NCBI GenBank assembly: GCA_015272195.1
Contig: JACYMC010000075.1
Span: 1-42,223, forward strand
DNA length: 42,223 nucleotides
Origin: Candidatus Sericytochromatia bacterium
GTDB lineage: Bacteria > Cyanobacteriota > Sericytochromatia > UBA7694
Reading direction: 5' to 3'
Under the pieces are notes generated by a model that saw only the letters and a list, made by a program, of their open reading frames with translations, made no database searches and was not told the DNA's origin. Shown here piece after piece: positions 32,909 to 41,600 of the stretch. Each line of letters starts with the position of its first letter. Position 1 is the first letter of the stretch. Both the position numbers and the translations under genes were made by a program.

Positions 32909-34786
32909 ATGTCAAATTCCACCGTGCTCGAAGAAAAGGGCACCATTTCGGTGCAGATGGAGAATATTTTTCCCATCGTCAAAAAAGCGCTCTACAATGA
33001 CAAAGAAATTTTTCTGCGCGAACTGGTCTCCAACGCCGTGGACGCCATCAACAAATACCGGCATCTGACGGTGATCGGCGAGGCCGAAAAAGACGAGGCC
33101 GAACTCAAAATTGAGCTCGACTACGACAAAGAGCAGAAGCTGCTCACCATCCGTGATAACGGCATCGGCATGACCGCCGATGAAATCAAAAAGTACATCA
33201 ACGAAGTGGCCTTTTCCAGCGCCCATGAGTTTATGGCCCGCTTTCAGAAGGATGACGCCGCCAAAGCCAAAGGGACGCAGATTATCGGACATTTTGGCCT
33301 TGGCTTTTATTCGGCCTTTATGGTGGCCAAACAGGTTGAAATTCACACCCTCTCCTATCAACAAGACGCCGCGCCGGTAATCTGGACCTGCGACGGCAGC
33401 CCGGCCTTTGAAATCAAACCCGGCAGCCGTGAGACGCGGGGCACGGAGATTCGCCTGCACCTGATGGACGACGAGCTGGAGTTTGTCGAAGAACCCCGTC
33501 TGCAGCACCTGATCCGCAAGTACTGCGACTTTATGCCCTACCCGGTCTACCTCAAAGAGACCAAGGCCAACCGTCAGGAACCGCTCTGGAACAAAAACCC
33601 CAAAGAAACCAGCGACGAAGAGTACCTGGAGTTCTACCGCTATATGTTCCCCTTTGCCCAGGATCCCCATCTCTGGGTGCACCTGAACGTGGAAGTGCCC
33701 TTCAGCTTTAAAGGGATTCTCTACTTCCCGCGCCTGAGCCACGAAATGGACCCGGCCAAAGGCCAGATCAAGCTCTTCTGCAATAATGTCTTTGTCAGCG
33801 ACCAGACCGAAGACTTTTTGCCCCGCTTTCTGGTCACCCTGCAGGGCGGGCTCGACTGCCCGGATATCCCGCTGAACGTCTCGCGCAGCATGCTGCAGAA
33901 TGACCCTTACGTGCAGCGCGTGGCCAGCTTTGTGACCCGCAAGGTGGCCGATCGCCTCAAGGAGATGTACACCAAAGAGCGCGAAAAATTTGTCAGCACC
34001 TGGGAAGACGTGCACACCTTCATCAAATTTGGGGTGATGGAAGACGAGAAGTTCTACGACAAGGTCAAAGATATTCTGATCTTCAAATCCTCCAAAGGCG
34101 ATTACGTCACCATCAAGGACTATCTGGAACGCAATCCCAAACTCGATAAAAAGGTCTACTACACCACCGGCGAGCCCGGCCAGCAGAGCTATATCGAGAT
34201 GTTTAAAGCCCAGGAGATCGAGGTGCTCTATCTGACCACTTTGATCGACACCCACTTTATTCAGTACCTGGAGTTCCGCAACCAGGAGGTCAAGTTTGCC
34301 CGTGTGGACTCTGACCTCTCGGAGTCGCTGATTGACGACGAAAAAGCCAGCATTGTGGACCCCAAAACCAATAAAACCGGCGACGAGACGGTCAAAGAGC
34401 TGTTTGAAAAAGAGCTGAAAATCGACAAGCTCACGATTCAGGTCCAGAGCCTCAAAAGCGAAGACGTGCCGGCCTTAATCGTGCTGCCGGAGCAGAGCCG
34501 CCGGCTCTATGAGATGTCGCGGATGATGCAGATGCAGGGAAACGACACGGGCATGTTTGAAGATATGCTCAACGAGCATACCCTGGTGCTCAACAGCAAA
34601 CATCCGCTGATTCAGTCGCTGCGCAAATCCGCCGATTTGTCCAGCGCCAAAGACCAGCTGCATCTGATCTGCGAGCACGTTTACCAGCTGGCCATGCTGG
34701 CCCACCGGCCCCTGAAGCCAGAGCAGATGGAGCACTTTATGCGCAACGCCAACCAGGTGCTGCAAATCGTCGCCAGCAAACTTTAA
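32909..34786 (+). CDS. htpG: Molecular chaperone HtpG (Hsp90)
   Basis: The 625-residue protein is a complete bacterial Hsp90. The N-terminal GHKL ATPase has FLRELVSNAVDAI (E38, N42), RDNGIGM (D83) and GHFGLGFYSAF (127-137). The middle domain follows, with PLNVSRSMLQ near residue 330, and the C-terminal dimerisation domain ends without MEEVD, as expected in bacteria. It folds and remodels client proteins in the cytoplasm. AAAGGAG stands well placed before the ATG. A terminator follows, separating it from the sulfur genes. Confidence 0.97.
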   Translation: MSNSTVLEEKGTISVQMENIFPIVKKALYNDKEIFLRELVSNAVDAINKYRHLTVIGEAEKDEAELKIELDYDKEQKLLTIRDNGIGMTADEIKKYINEVAFSSAHEFMARFQKDDAAKAKGTQIIGHFGLGFYSAFMVAKQVEIHTLSYQQDAAPVIWTCDGSPAFEIKPGSRETRGTEIRLHLMDDELEFVEEPRLQHLIRKYCDFMPYPVYLKETKANRQEPLWNKNPKETSDEEYLEFYRYMFPFAQDPHLWVHLNVEVPFSFKGILYFPRLSHEMDPAKGQIKLFCNNVFVSDQTEDFLPRFLVTLQGGLDCPDIPLNVSRSMLQNDPYVQRVASFVTRKVADRLKEMYTKEREKFVSTWEDVHTFIKFGVMEDEKFYDKVKDILIFKSSKGDYVTIKDYLERNPKLDKKVYYTTGEPGQQSYIEMFKAQEIEVLYLTTLIDTHFIQYLEFRNQEVKFARVDSDLSESLIDDEKASIVDPKTNKTGDETVKELFEKELKIDKLTIQVQSLKSEDVPALIVLPEQSRRLYEMSRMMQMQGNDTGMFEDMLNEHTLVLNSKHPLIQSLRKSADLSSAKDQLHLICEHVYQLAMLAHRPLKPEQMEHFMRNANQVLQIVASKL

Positions 34787-34794
34787 GTTTCCTG

Positions 34795-34828
34795 CGGGCA
34801 GGCCATACGAGCCTGCCCGTTTACCTTT
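34795..34828 (+). terminator. Probable terminator after htpG
   Basis: A perfect nine-base-pair stem (34795-34803 with 34811-34819), seven-base loop, then TTTACCTTTT. The interrupted T run may allow some read-through into the next gene. Confidence 0.7.
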
Positions 34829-34847
34829 TAACGAGAGAGAGAATCCC

Positions 34848-35816
34848 ATGCAATACGCCGAATCCATTCTGGACCTGATGGGCAACACGCCCCTGCTGCG
34901 TCTTAAAAAAGTTACCGAAGGCATCCCGGCCACGATTCTGGCCAAGGTGGAGTACTTTAACCCCGGCGGATCGGTCAAAGACCGCATTGGCCTGTATATG
35001 ATCAACGCCGCTGAGGCCAGCGGCCAGCTGCAGCCCGGCGGCACCATCGTCGAGCCCACTTCGGGCAATACGGGCATGGGCCTGGCCCTGGTGGCCTCCC
35101 AGCGCGACTACCGCTGCATTTTTGTCTGCCCTGATAAAGTCAGCCAGGACAAAATCGACGCCCTCAAAGCCTTTGGTGCTGAAGTTGTGACCTGCCCCAC
35201 GGCTGTGGAACCCGACGATCCGCGCAGCTACTACTCCGTCTCTGAGCGCCTGAGCAAAGAAATTCCGGGGGCTTTTTGCCCCAACCAGTACCACAACCAG
35301 AACAACCCCCTGGCCCATTACGAAACCACCGGCCCCGAAATCTGGCGCCAGACCGAAGGCCGCATCACCCACTTTGTGGCCGGCATGGGCACCGGCGGTA
35401 CCATCACCGGCGTGGGCCGCTACCTCAAAGAGCAGAACCCCAATGTCCAGATTGTGGGCGTGGACCCCGAAGGCTCCATGTACTCCGACCCCAATAATGT
35501 GCACCCCTACCTGATTGAAGGCATCGGCGAAGACATGATGCCCGGTGCCCTGGATCTGGCGATTGTGGACGAGATTGTGCAGGTGCACGATCAGGAATCC
35601 TTTGATATGACCCGCCTGCTGCCCAGTGCCGAAGGCCTGCTGGTCGGCATCTCCTGCGGGGCCGCCATGGTGGGGGCGCTGCGCTATGCCCGCCAGCACC
35701 AGCTCGGCCCGGATGCGGTGATGGTGGTGCTGCTGCCCGACAGTGGTCGCGGCTACCTCAGCAAGGCCTTTAACGAAACCTGGCTGCGCAAAAACGGTCT
35801 CTGGCAAGCGGCGTGA
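34848..35816 (+). CDS. PLP-dependent cystathionine beta-synthase / cysteine synthase
   Basis: This 322-residue fold-type II PLP enzyme has the lysine K44 in NPGGSVKDR and the phosphate or substrate loop TSGNTG (71-76). It also shows GMGTGGTITGVGRYLKE and GVDPEGS. NPLAHYETTGPEIW and LLPDSGRGYLSKAFNETWL look more like the catalytic core of cystathionine beta-synthase than like CysK. The C-terminal CBS domain pair is missing, as in many bacterial forms. It would join homocysteine or an activated serine with a thiol or sulfide, and may release H2S. The ribosome site is GAGAGAG. The next gene overlaps its stop (GTGA). Confidence 0.88.
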   Translation: MQYAESILDLMGNTPLLRLKKVTEGIPATILAKVEYFNPGGSVKDRIGLYMINAAEASGQLQPGGTIVEPTSGNTGMGLALVASQRDYRCIFVCPDKVSQDKIDALKAFGAEVVTCPTAVEPDDPRSYYSVSERLSKEIPGAFCPNQYHNQNNPLAHYETTGPEIWRQTEGRITHFVAGMGTGGTITGVGRYLKEQNPNVQIVGVDPEGSMYSDPNNVHPYLIEGIGEDMMPGALDLAIVDEIVQVHDQESFDMTRLLPSAEGLLVGISCGAAMVGALRYARQHQLGPDAVMVVLLPDSGRGYLSKAFNETWLRKNGLWQAA

Positions 35817-36715
35817 AGCCCAATCCCTTTGTGCTGAAGCGCTACCTGCTGGCCTGCTTTGGCCTCAGTCTGGCCCTCAGCGACGGCTTTGTGCTGCTGG
35901 GCGGAGATATCCAGCCCACCAGCCTGAGCCGCCTGGCCATGATGATGATCTTTATGTTCACGCCCCTGATGGCCACCTTGATCGCCCGCAAAAGCTGGCG
36001 CGGCCTCAAGGCCGACTATGATTTGCACTGGCCCTGGCAGCGCTGGAATCGCTGGTGGCTGGTGGCCTGGCTCTCCCCCCTGGCCCTGGTGGCTCTGACC
36101 TTTGGCATCAGCCTGCTGCTGCCGGGGGTGCACTACAGTCCGGGCATGGAGGGCATGTTTGCCCGCTTTGAGGGGGTCCTGCCTCCGGAGCAGCTGCAGG
36201 CCCTGCGCGACACCCCCCCACCGCTGCATCCGGCGCTGCTGGCCCTGATCCAGGGCCTGATCGCCGGACTCAGCATCAACGCCCTGGCCGCCTTTGGCGA
36301 GGAACTGGGCTGGCGCGGTCTGATGAGCAAAGCCCTGCTCCCGCTGGGCTTCTGGCGCAACAGCCTGATCACAGGCACTGTCTGGGGACTCTGGCACGCG
36401 CCAATTATTCTGATGGGCCATAACTACCCTGAGCATCCTGTGTTAGGGGTGCTGATGATGACCCTCTTTTGCCTGCTCTTTGCCCCCTGGTTTACCCTGG
36501 TGCGCCACCGCAGCGGCTCCACCCTGGCCGCCGCCGTGATGCACGGCAGCTTCAACGCCCTGGCGGGGCTGGCGGTGATGTTTGTCAGCGGCGGCAACGA
36601 TCTGCTGATAGGCAGCACCGGCCTGGCCGGCCTGCTGGCGCTGGCCCTGCTCAACCTGCTGATCTGGCTGGGCTGGCCGGAAACGCGTCAGGTGCCGGGC
36701 AAACAGTATGTCTGA
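35813..36715 (+). CDS. CPBP family intramembrane metalloprotease
   Basis: The 300-residue membrane protein has about eight hydrophobic segments and the CPBP (Abi/Rce1-type) motifs: EELGWRGL (EE at 163-164, R168), [10 protein letters not shown] (H195) and VMHGSFNAL (H244, N248). These residues form the active site of intramembrane glutamate proteases; the substrate is unknown. The start is a GTG overlapping the stop of the previous gene by four bases, so coupling is likely. Its own stop overlaps the next start by eight bases. Confidence 0.88.
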   Translation: MKPNPFVLKRYLLACFGLSLALSDGFVLLGGDIQPTSLSRLAMMMIFMFTPLMATLIARKSWRGLKADYDLHWPWQRWNRWWLVAWLSPLALVALTFGISLLLPGVHYSPGMEGMFARFEGVLPPEQLQALRDTPPPLHPALLALIQGLIAGLSINALAAFGEELGWRGLMSKALLPLGFWRNSLITGTVWGLWHAPIILMGHNYPEHPVLGVLMMTLFCLLFAPWFTLVRHRSGSTLAAAVMHGSFNALAGLAVMFVSGGNDLLIGSTGLAGLLALALLNLLIWLGWPETRQVPGKQYV

Positions 36716-36973
36716 CACCCCGCCAGAGATTCAGGATCTGCAGCGACAGCTGTTTTTTCGCATGTCGCCACAGCAGCGCTTTGCCCACGGCATGCAGCAG
36801 ATTGAAGACGTGCGGCGCATTGCCGAGAACAGTCTCAGACAAGCCCACCCGCAGGCCAGCACCGCTGAACGCAAAGTGCTGCTGCTGCAGCGATATTATG
36901 GGCACGAACTGTCGCCCGAAACCCTGCGGCCTGCAGTGAGCAGATGTACCGCTACTGGCAGCAGCGGGGCTGA
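36708..36973 (+). pseudogene. Small conserved-looking protein, apparent frameshift near its end
   Basis: ATG 36708 opens a charged helical protein: [20 protein letters not shown], then [18 protein letters not shown]. In this frame the chain runs on into an Arg/Ser-rich tail to 37061, overlapping the end of the convergent SQR gene. After codon 74 (near 36930) another frame reads [13 protein letters not shown] and stops at 36973, a far more natural end. One missing base near 36925-36935 would explain it. The core resembles small uncharacterised proteins with a MxxxxR...ARxI pattern and a YG near the end. Either a disrupted gene or an assembly error. Confidence 0.5.
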
Positions 36974-37002
36974 AGCCAGACATCAGCCCCACCAGCGCAG
37001 GC

Positions 37003-38196
37003 TTACAGCTGGCCGCGCAGCATGCCGTGCCAGTACATCTGGGGCAGGCCGTAGGCTTTGAGCATGTACATGCTGAAACGCTCCTGGGCCTGGTCAAAGG
37101 GGAAGGACTCAGCGGGCTTGCCGTCGTAGTCAAACTCCGCCAGAATCAGCGTGCCATAGCCCGTCACCAGCGGGCAGGAAGCATAGCCGTCATAGCGGGC
37201 TCTGAGGGGCTCATGGCGCATCGCTGAGAGCAGATTGGCCACGGTGACCGGCGCCTGCTTACGGATCGCTGCCCCCGTGCGGGAAGTGGGCAGGCTGCTG
37301 CAGTCACCCAGGGCAAAAACGTTGGCAAAGCGCGTGTGGCGGGTGGTGTATTTATCCACTTCGACCCAGCCGGCGGCATCCACCAGCGGACTCTGCTTAA
37401 GCACATCCGGGGCACTCTGGGGCGGCACGGCGTGCAGCATCTCAAAAGCGATGGTTTTTTCTTCGCCCGTATCGAGATGTTTAAACAGGGCTTCTTTGCT
37501 GTCGGCCCGTACCTCTATCAGCTCATGGCGAAAGTGGGTATCGGTGATTTCTTTGCGCTTAAGCACCTTTTCAAGGGCGGCTTTGTACTTCGGCACGCCA
37601 AAAATACCAGCCAGACCGCTGGCAAAAACCATTTTGGTTTTGTCGCGCACATGGGATTTGTGGCGAAAGTAGTCTTCGGTCATGTATAGGGCTTTCTGGG
37701 GTGCGCCAGCACATTTGATCGGCGTGCCCGGCTGGGTAAAGAGGGCTGTGCCGCCTTTGAAGTTACGTACACATTCCCAGGTGTATTCGCTGTGGGGGTA
37801 AGAATAATTACTGGTGACGTTCTGGGTACCCAGCGCCTCTTTCAGGCCCTTCACGCGATGCCAGTCAAGCTGAACCCCGAGGGCCACCACCAGATAGTCG
37901 TAAGTCACGGTGTCGCCAGAGGCCAGCACCACGCGGTTCTGCTCCGGTTCAAAGCGATCCACACTGTCTTTGATCCAGGTGGTGCCAAAAGGAATATAGT
38001 CAGCCTCAGGCCGCTCGGATTCCTCTTTGGGAAACACCCCGCCGCCGACCAGGGTCCAGAGGGGCTGGTAATAGTGTTTGTCAGAGGTCTCGATCAGGGC
38101 AATTTGCAGGGCCGGATCCGCCTCGGCCAGGCGGGCCGCCACCGAAATACCGCCGGTACCACCGCCGGCAATCAGAATCTGGTAATGATTAGACAT
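37003..38196 (-). CDS. Sulfide:quinone oxidoreductase, type II-like
   Basis: This 397-residue flavoprotein oxidises sulfide and passes electrons to the quinone pool. It has the FAD-binding [17 protein letters not shown] (8-23) and [12 protein letters not shown] (295-305). The redox cysteines are C162 in [10 protein letters not shown] and C341 in [14 protein letters not shown], matching the two cysteines of the mitochondrial-type enzyme; C142 is a further one. The C-terminal membrane-associating region ([18 protein letters not shown]) is present. It forms an operon with the DUF1641 gene, two bases upstream, driven by a promoter at 38956-38928. Confidence 0.95.
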   Translation of the reverse strand: MSNHYQILIAGGGTGGISVAARLAEADPALQIALIETSDKHYYQPLWTLVGGGVFPKEESERPEADYIPFGTTWIKDSVDRFEPEQNRVVLASGDTVTYDYLVVALGVQLDWHRVKGLKEALGTQNVTSNYSYPHSEYTWECVRNFKGGTALFTQPGTPIKCAGAPQKALYMTEDYFRHKSHVRDKTKMVFASGLAGIFGVPKYKAALEKVLKRKEITDTHFRHELIEVRADSKEALFKHLDTGEEKTIAFEMLHAVPPQSAPDVLKQSPLVDAAGWVEVDKYTTRHTRFANVFALGDCSSLPTSRTGAAIRKQAPVTVANLLSAMRHEPLRARYDGYASCPLVTGYGTLILAEFDYDGKPAESFPFDQAQERFSMYMLKAYGLPQMYWHGMLRGQL

Positions 38197-38198
38197 CT

Positions 38199-38873
38199 TC
38201 AGGAAACACCTTTCGTTGATTTTGAGGCAGTGGGCGGCTTCAGCAGCTGGCCCAGCTGGCGCGACAGCAACAGGGCAAAAGCCAGCAGACGCTGAATTTC
38301 AGGATCTTTGAGCTGTTTAAGCAGGGCAAAAACCCCCATCGCAGGCTGCTGCGGGGCGGCTGCCAGCGACTGATAAAAAGCATCATGTAAGCCAGCGGCT
38401 GTTTCAGCCAGCGCCGCGGGTTCAAGGGTCCGGACCCGTTCCAGCAGGGCAAAAAGCGCCTGCTGATTGCGCGGTCGGCTTTGAATCTGATCCATATAAA
38501 AGCCGTCGAGAGTATTGACCAGCGAGGCGACCGTGCCCAGCATATCTTTGGCCAGTGAAAGCGGTTCAGCCAGAGCGGGCAGCTGCTGCAGAATATCCTG
38601 CAATGCCCCCAGATTCTGAGGTTCAAGGGCCGTCAAACCCACCTGCTGCAATTGCTCCTGGGCCGTCAGCAGGTCCAGGCCTTCAGCCTGCAGTTTTAAA
38701 TAAAGTTCATCAAGGGTATTACCAGCTACCGCCAGCATGCCCGGCACTTCCTGCAGCGCCTTTTGCTGCTGTTCAAAGCGGGCTTCGAGTGTATCCAGGC
38801 GCTGGTCCAGGCGCTGCAGCTGGTCCAGAATCAGATCCAGCTTATCAGGAGCTGGCTCAGGGGCATCAGACAT
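38199..38873 (-). CDS. DUF1641-like helical protein next to SQR
   Basis: The 224-residue protein has an N-terminal coiled coil (about 10-45, LDLILDQLQRLDQRLDTLEA), a helical middle, and MGVFALLKQLKDPEIQRLLA followed by FALLLSRQLGQLL near the C-terminus. That block is typical of DUF1641, which often accompanies SQR or formate dehydrogenase genes; its role is unknown. There are no membrane spans. GGAGGT lies well placed before the ATG. The SQR gene starts two bases after its stop. Confidence 0.75.
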   Translation of the reverse strand: MSDAPEPAPDKLDLILDQLQRLDQRLDTLEARFEQQQKALQEVPGMLAVAGNTLDELYLKLQAEGLDLLTAQEQLQQVGLTALEPQNLGALQDILQQLPALAEPLSLAKDMLGTVASLVNTLDGFYMDQIQSRPRNQQALFALLERVRTLEPAALAETAAGLHDAFYQSLAAAPQQPAMGVFALLKQLKDPEIQRLLAFALLLSRQLGQLLKPPTASKSTKGVS

Positions 38874-38927
38874 ATTTTAGACCTCCGTTATGTTGGCGTG
38901 CTCAATATTAAAAATTATATTGGGTAT

Positions 38928-38956
38928 AGTATATAAGGGTTAAAATCAAAAATCAA
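38928..38956 (-). promoter_or_regulatory. Promoter of the DUF1641-SQR operon
   Basis: On the minus strand, TTGATT (38956-38951), a 17-base spacer and TATACT (38933-38928). An ATACCC half-site (38927-38922) follows the -10, and an ACCC lies in the spacer, echoing the opposite promoter. Confidence 0.65.
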
Positions 38957-39004
38957 GCATCGCGCTAAAATTCGCACAAGACTTTGGCCTCCTCAAAAAA
39001 ACAC

Positions 39005-39033
39005 TTAATATACACTAAGGGGTATGTTATAAT
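39005..39033 (+). promoter_or_regulatory. Promoter of the YeeE/YedE-DUF3365 operon with operator in the spacer
   Basis: TTAATA (39005-39010), a 17-base spacer and a consensus TATAAT (39028-39033). Inside lies the imperfect dyad ATACACTAAGGGGTAT (39010-39025), five of six arm pairs matching. It resembles ATACCC-N4-GGGTAT operators of CsoR/CstR-type regulators, of which CstR senses persulfides. A repressor here would block the polymerase. Confidence 0.6.
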
Positions 39034-39068
39034 GAATTCAACTTAGTTAATCAGGAGTTCATCAGACA

Positions 39069-39515
39069 ATGGTGATCGAAAACTTCACGCCCCTGCTGTC
39101 TGGCAGTGGGGGCTTATTAATCGGCAGCGCAGCTGCCCTCTTTATGCTCTGGAACGGCAAAATCGCCGGGATCAGCGGCATTACCAAGGGCATTTTTGCC
39201 CCCTGCCCCACGGCCCAGGAGCGCTTCTGGCGCGTGGCCTTTGTGGTCGGCATTATGCTGGGGGGTCTGGGTACAGTCCTGCTGGCCCCCGATATGACCG
39301 CCCTGAGCTACAGCATGTCCCTGCCCCAGATGGTGCTGGCCGGCCTGCTGGTTGGCGTGGGCACCGCCATGGGCAACGGTTGCACCAGCGGTCACGGTGT
39401 CTGCGGTCTGAGCCGCCGCTCCGACCGCTCTCTGACCTCGGTGCTCACCTTTATGGGCGCTGGTTTTGTGACCATGTATGTGATGACCCATCTGCTCAAT
39501 ATTGCGAGGTTTTAA
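39069..39515 (+). CDS. YeeE/YedE family sulfur transporter, first half
   Basis: The 148-residue membrane protein has about four spans and the family motif GNGCTSGHGVCGLSRRS (about 107-123), with the conserved cysteines that relay thiosulfate in YeeE/TsuA. FNGKIAGISGI-type WNGKIAGISGITKG is near residue 30. Full-length YeeE has two such halves; here they are separate genes. AGGAG lies 11 bases before the ATG. The second half starts three bases after the stop. Substrate is thiosulfate or a related sulfur compound by family. Confidence 0.9.
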   Translation: MVIENFTPLLSGSGGLLIGSAAALFMLWNGKIAGISGITKGIFAPCPTAQERFWRVAFVVGIMLGGLGTVLLAPDMTALSYSMSLPQMVLAGLLVGVGTAMGNGCTSGHGVCGLSRRSDRSLTSVLTFMGAGFVTMYVMTHLLNIARF

Positions 39516-39518
39516 GCC

Positions 39519-40016
39519 ATGAAAGAAATTCTCTCTTCTCTCTTTGTCGGTTTGCTCTTTGGCGCCGGCCTGGGTATTTCAGGCATGATGGACCCGGCCA
39601 AGGTGCAGGGCTTTCTGGATTTGACCGGCCGCTGGGATCCCAGCCTGGCCCTGGTGATGGGCGGCGCCATGGCCGTGACCTGGATTGCTTACCCGCTGAT
39701 TTTTAAACGCGCCCGCCCGGTGCTGGCGCCTAAATTCTTTTTACCGACCAACACCCAGATCGATCGCCCACTGGTACTCGGTGCGCTGCTCTTTGGCACG
39801 GGCTGGGCTATTGGCGGCCTGTGTCCGGGGCCGGCCCTGGCCAATCTGGCCACTCTGAACGCGGGGGTGCTGGTCTTTGTACCCAGCATGCTGGCGGGCT
39901 TCTGGTTGCACCGCAACGTCACGGAATGGCAGATCCGGCAGCGCACGGGCCAGGGCAGTGCAGCCTGTGTGGCCGAAAAAGAAGCTTTTGAAGCTGAGCA
40001 ATGTCTGGTAGATTAG
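39519..40016 (+). CDS. YeeE/YedE family (DUF6691-like) sulfur transporter, second half
   Basis: The 165-residue protein has about four spans, with LFGAGLGISGMMDPAKVQGF (about 14-33) and GWAIGGLCPGPALANL (about 93-108), the conserved glycine/cysteine core of the second YeeE half. A soluble tail rich in Glu and Ala follows. It should pair with the preceding half in the inner membrane to move a reduced sulfur species. The DUF3365 gene follows in the same direction. Confidence 0.9.
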   Translation: MKEILSSLFVGLLFGAGLGISGMMDPAKVQGFLDLTGRWDPSLALVMGGAMAVTWIAYPLIFKRARPVLAPKFFLPTNTQIDRPLVLGALLFGTGWAIGGLCPGPALANLATLNAGVLVFVPSMLAGFWLHRNVTEWQIRQRTGQGSAACVAEKEAFEAEQCLVD

Positions 40017-40046
40017 AGGTACAAACAAACCTCAGGAGTGTTCATC

Positions 40047-40754
40047 ATGCCTACCTTATGGCGCTTAAGCATGCTACTGGCCTTCAGTCTCAGTATCGGA
40101 GGCTGCGAACCTGCCCCCGAAGACACGGGCAGCAGCACGCCAGCCGCTTCAGCCAGCGCGGGTGAAGCCAGTACAACCCAGGCCCTCAGCCCTGAACAGG
40201 CGGCCGAACTGCTGAACCGCAGCCAGGCCGCCACCAAAATGCTCAAAAGCGAGCTGAAAGCGGCCCTGACCCAGAGCCTGCAAAGTCAGGGCACCGTGGC
40301 GGCCCTGTCAGTCTGCAAAAACATGGCCCCGGCGATTGCTCAGAAGGCGTCCGCCGAACACCAGCTGGCGATCCGGCGCATCAGCCTCAAAAACCGCAAC
40401 CCGGCGGCCAAGCCTGACAATTATGAAGCTGAAGTGCTGGAAAAATGGCTGGCTGAGCAGACCAAAGATCCCAGTGCAGCCCGGCCACAGTCTGTGCAGA
40501 CCGTGGTCACAGAAGTGATCACAACAGACGGTCAGCAGATCGGCGAACAGACCGTTTTTCGCTACATGGAGCCTTTATATATCGACAAAGGCTGCCTGCA
40601 GTGCCACGGCAGTCAGCTCCAGCCGAAAGTGCAGCAAAGTCTGAATCAGCTCTACCCAGAGGATCAGGCCACAGGCTACGAAGAAGGCGATCTGCGCGGG
40701 GCGGTCAGCGTTAGCATCGTGTTACCCACAGCGGCAGCGGGCAATAAAAGTTAA
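40047..40754 (+). CDS. DUF3365 (Tll0287-like) haem-binding lipoprotein
   Basis: From the ATG at 40047 (AGGAG eight bases before; an in-frame GTG at 40038 is less well placed) the protein has 235 residues. A lipoprotein signal ends in SIGGC (C20), and a Ser/Thr/Ala linker follows. The DUF3365 domain shows ALSVCKNMAPAIA and IRRISLKNRNPAAKPDNYE, then the haem c site CLQCHG (C183, C186, H187). Tll0287-like proteins are single-haem periplasmic or sensor domains. Downstream of the sulfur transporter, it may carry electrons or sense redox state. Three-gene operon with the YeeE pair. Confidence 0.9.
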   Translation: MPTLWRLSMLLAFSLSIGGCEPAPEDTGSSTPAASASAGEASTTQALSPEQAAELLNRSQAATKMLKSELKAALTQSLQSQGTVAALSVCKNMAPAIAQKASAEHQLAIRRISLKNRNPAAKPDNYEAEVLEKWLAEQTKDPSAARPQSVQTVVTEVITTDGQQIGEQTVFRYMEPLYIDKGCLQCHGSQLQPKVQQSLNQLYPEDQATGYEEGDLRGAVSVSIVLPTAAAGNKS

Positions 40755-40755
40755 C

Positions 40756-40785
40756 TTGCCTTTGGCCTGTCAGCCTGTCTATAGT
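40756..40785 (+). promoter_or_regulatory. Promoter of the His-rich protein gene
   Basis: TTGCCT (40756-40761), an 18-base spacer and TATAGT (40780-40785), about 75 bases before the ATG at 40861. Confidence 0.55.
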
Positions 40786-40860
40786 AAAAGCAGCACCCAA
40801 ACGCCGCAGCGTTTATAATAAACAACACAGATTTTGAAACACAGAAAGGATCTTACGATC

Positions 40861-41496
40861 ATGAAAACCCTCAAATACAGTCTGCTGGCCCTGAGCCTCA
40901 GCGCCCTGATCAGCCTGCCGGCCCTGGCCGACCACCACAAAGGCGGTGAAGGCAAAGGCTATGGTGAAGGCCACGGCAAAAGCTACAGCGTGGAAATGAT
41001 TCAGCAGAAGCTGCCCCAGCTCAAGGATCACATTCTGGAAGCCAAAATGCTGGCGGCTCACTCGCTGGATCTGATGCAGCACGCCCATGCGCTGGCCAGC
41101 CAGGCCAGCAAAGAAAAAAACCTGAGCAAAGGGCTCGATGCCGCCGCAGCCTTTGAACTGGGCCACAGCCTGCACCAGGACAACATGCACCATATGAAAA
41201 AAATGCATGCCCACCTGACCCAGCATCTGGGCGAGCACCAGGCCGGCAAAACCGTGCTGCCTGAGGCCCTGCACAAAGACATCCTGGAAGCCACCCAGGA
41301 TCTGGGCAAGTTTATTGGTGAACACCACCAGACCTGCCATGTGGATCAGAAACCGCTGCACAAAGCCATGCGGACCGAGTTGCTGAGCCTGGCCCATGAA
41401 ATGATCATGAGCGCCAAAAAGAGCAAAAATACCGCTCAGATGCTGCAGGCAGGCAAACTGCTCAAGCAGATGGCCGGCGGCATGGGCCACCACTAA
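40861..41496 (+). CDS. Periplasmic His/Met-rich helical protein
   Basis: From the ATG at 40861 (AAAGGA upstream) the protein has 211 residues: a signal peptide (1-23, cleavage after ALA), then DHHKGGEGKGYGEGHGK and a helical, His-, Met- and Lys-rich body with clusters such as MHHMKKMHAHLTQHLGEH. The composition suggests a metal-binding (copper, zinc, nickel) periplasmic protein, possibly a four-helix bundle. One Cys, in HHQTCH, could bind a metal or haem. No named family. It has its own promoter after the sulfur operon. Confidence 0.75.
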   Translation: MKTLKYSLLALSLSALISLPALADHHKGGEGKGYGEGHGKSYSVEMIQQKLPQLKDHILEAKMLAAHSLDLMQHAHALASQASKEKNLSKGLDAAAAFELGHSLHQDNMHHMKKMHAHLTQHLGEHQAGKTVLPEALHKDILEATQDLGKFIGEHHQTCHVDQKPLHKAMRTELLSLAHEMIMSAKKSKNTAQMLQAGKLLKQMAGGMGHH

Positions 41497-41522
41497 ACAC
41501 AAACACGGCGTTTAAAAGTGCA

Positions 41523-41539
41523 GACCCTGAAGCAGGGTC
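41523..41539 (+). terminator. Hairpin after the His-rich gene (weak terminator)
   Basis: GACCCTG-AAG-CAGGGTC forms a seven-base-pair hairpin 26 bases after the stop, but no T run follows. It could also belong to the end of the adjacent IS66 element. Confidence 0.35.
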
Positions 41540-41600
41540 ATCCAAAAGTCAGGGAACCAAATTTGATCAATCGTAGAGCGTATCCCTTCAGGTGGGTGAT

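Noticed and set aside
32912-34255. Long open frame (447 codons) on the minus strand opposite htpG
   Set aside because: It mirrors the codon pattern of htpG, has no ribosome site or recognisable family, and is fully inside a certain gene.
36974-37061. C-terminal tail of the small protein after CPBP
   Set aside because: Arg/Ser-rich, overlaps the end of the SQR gene; the alternative frame gives a more natural end at 36973.
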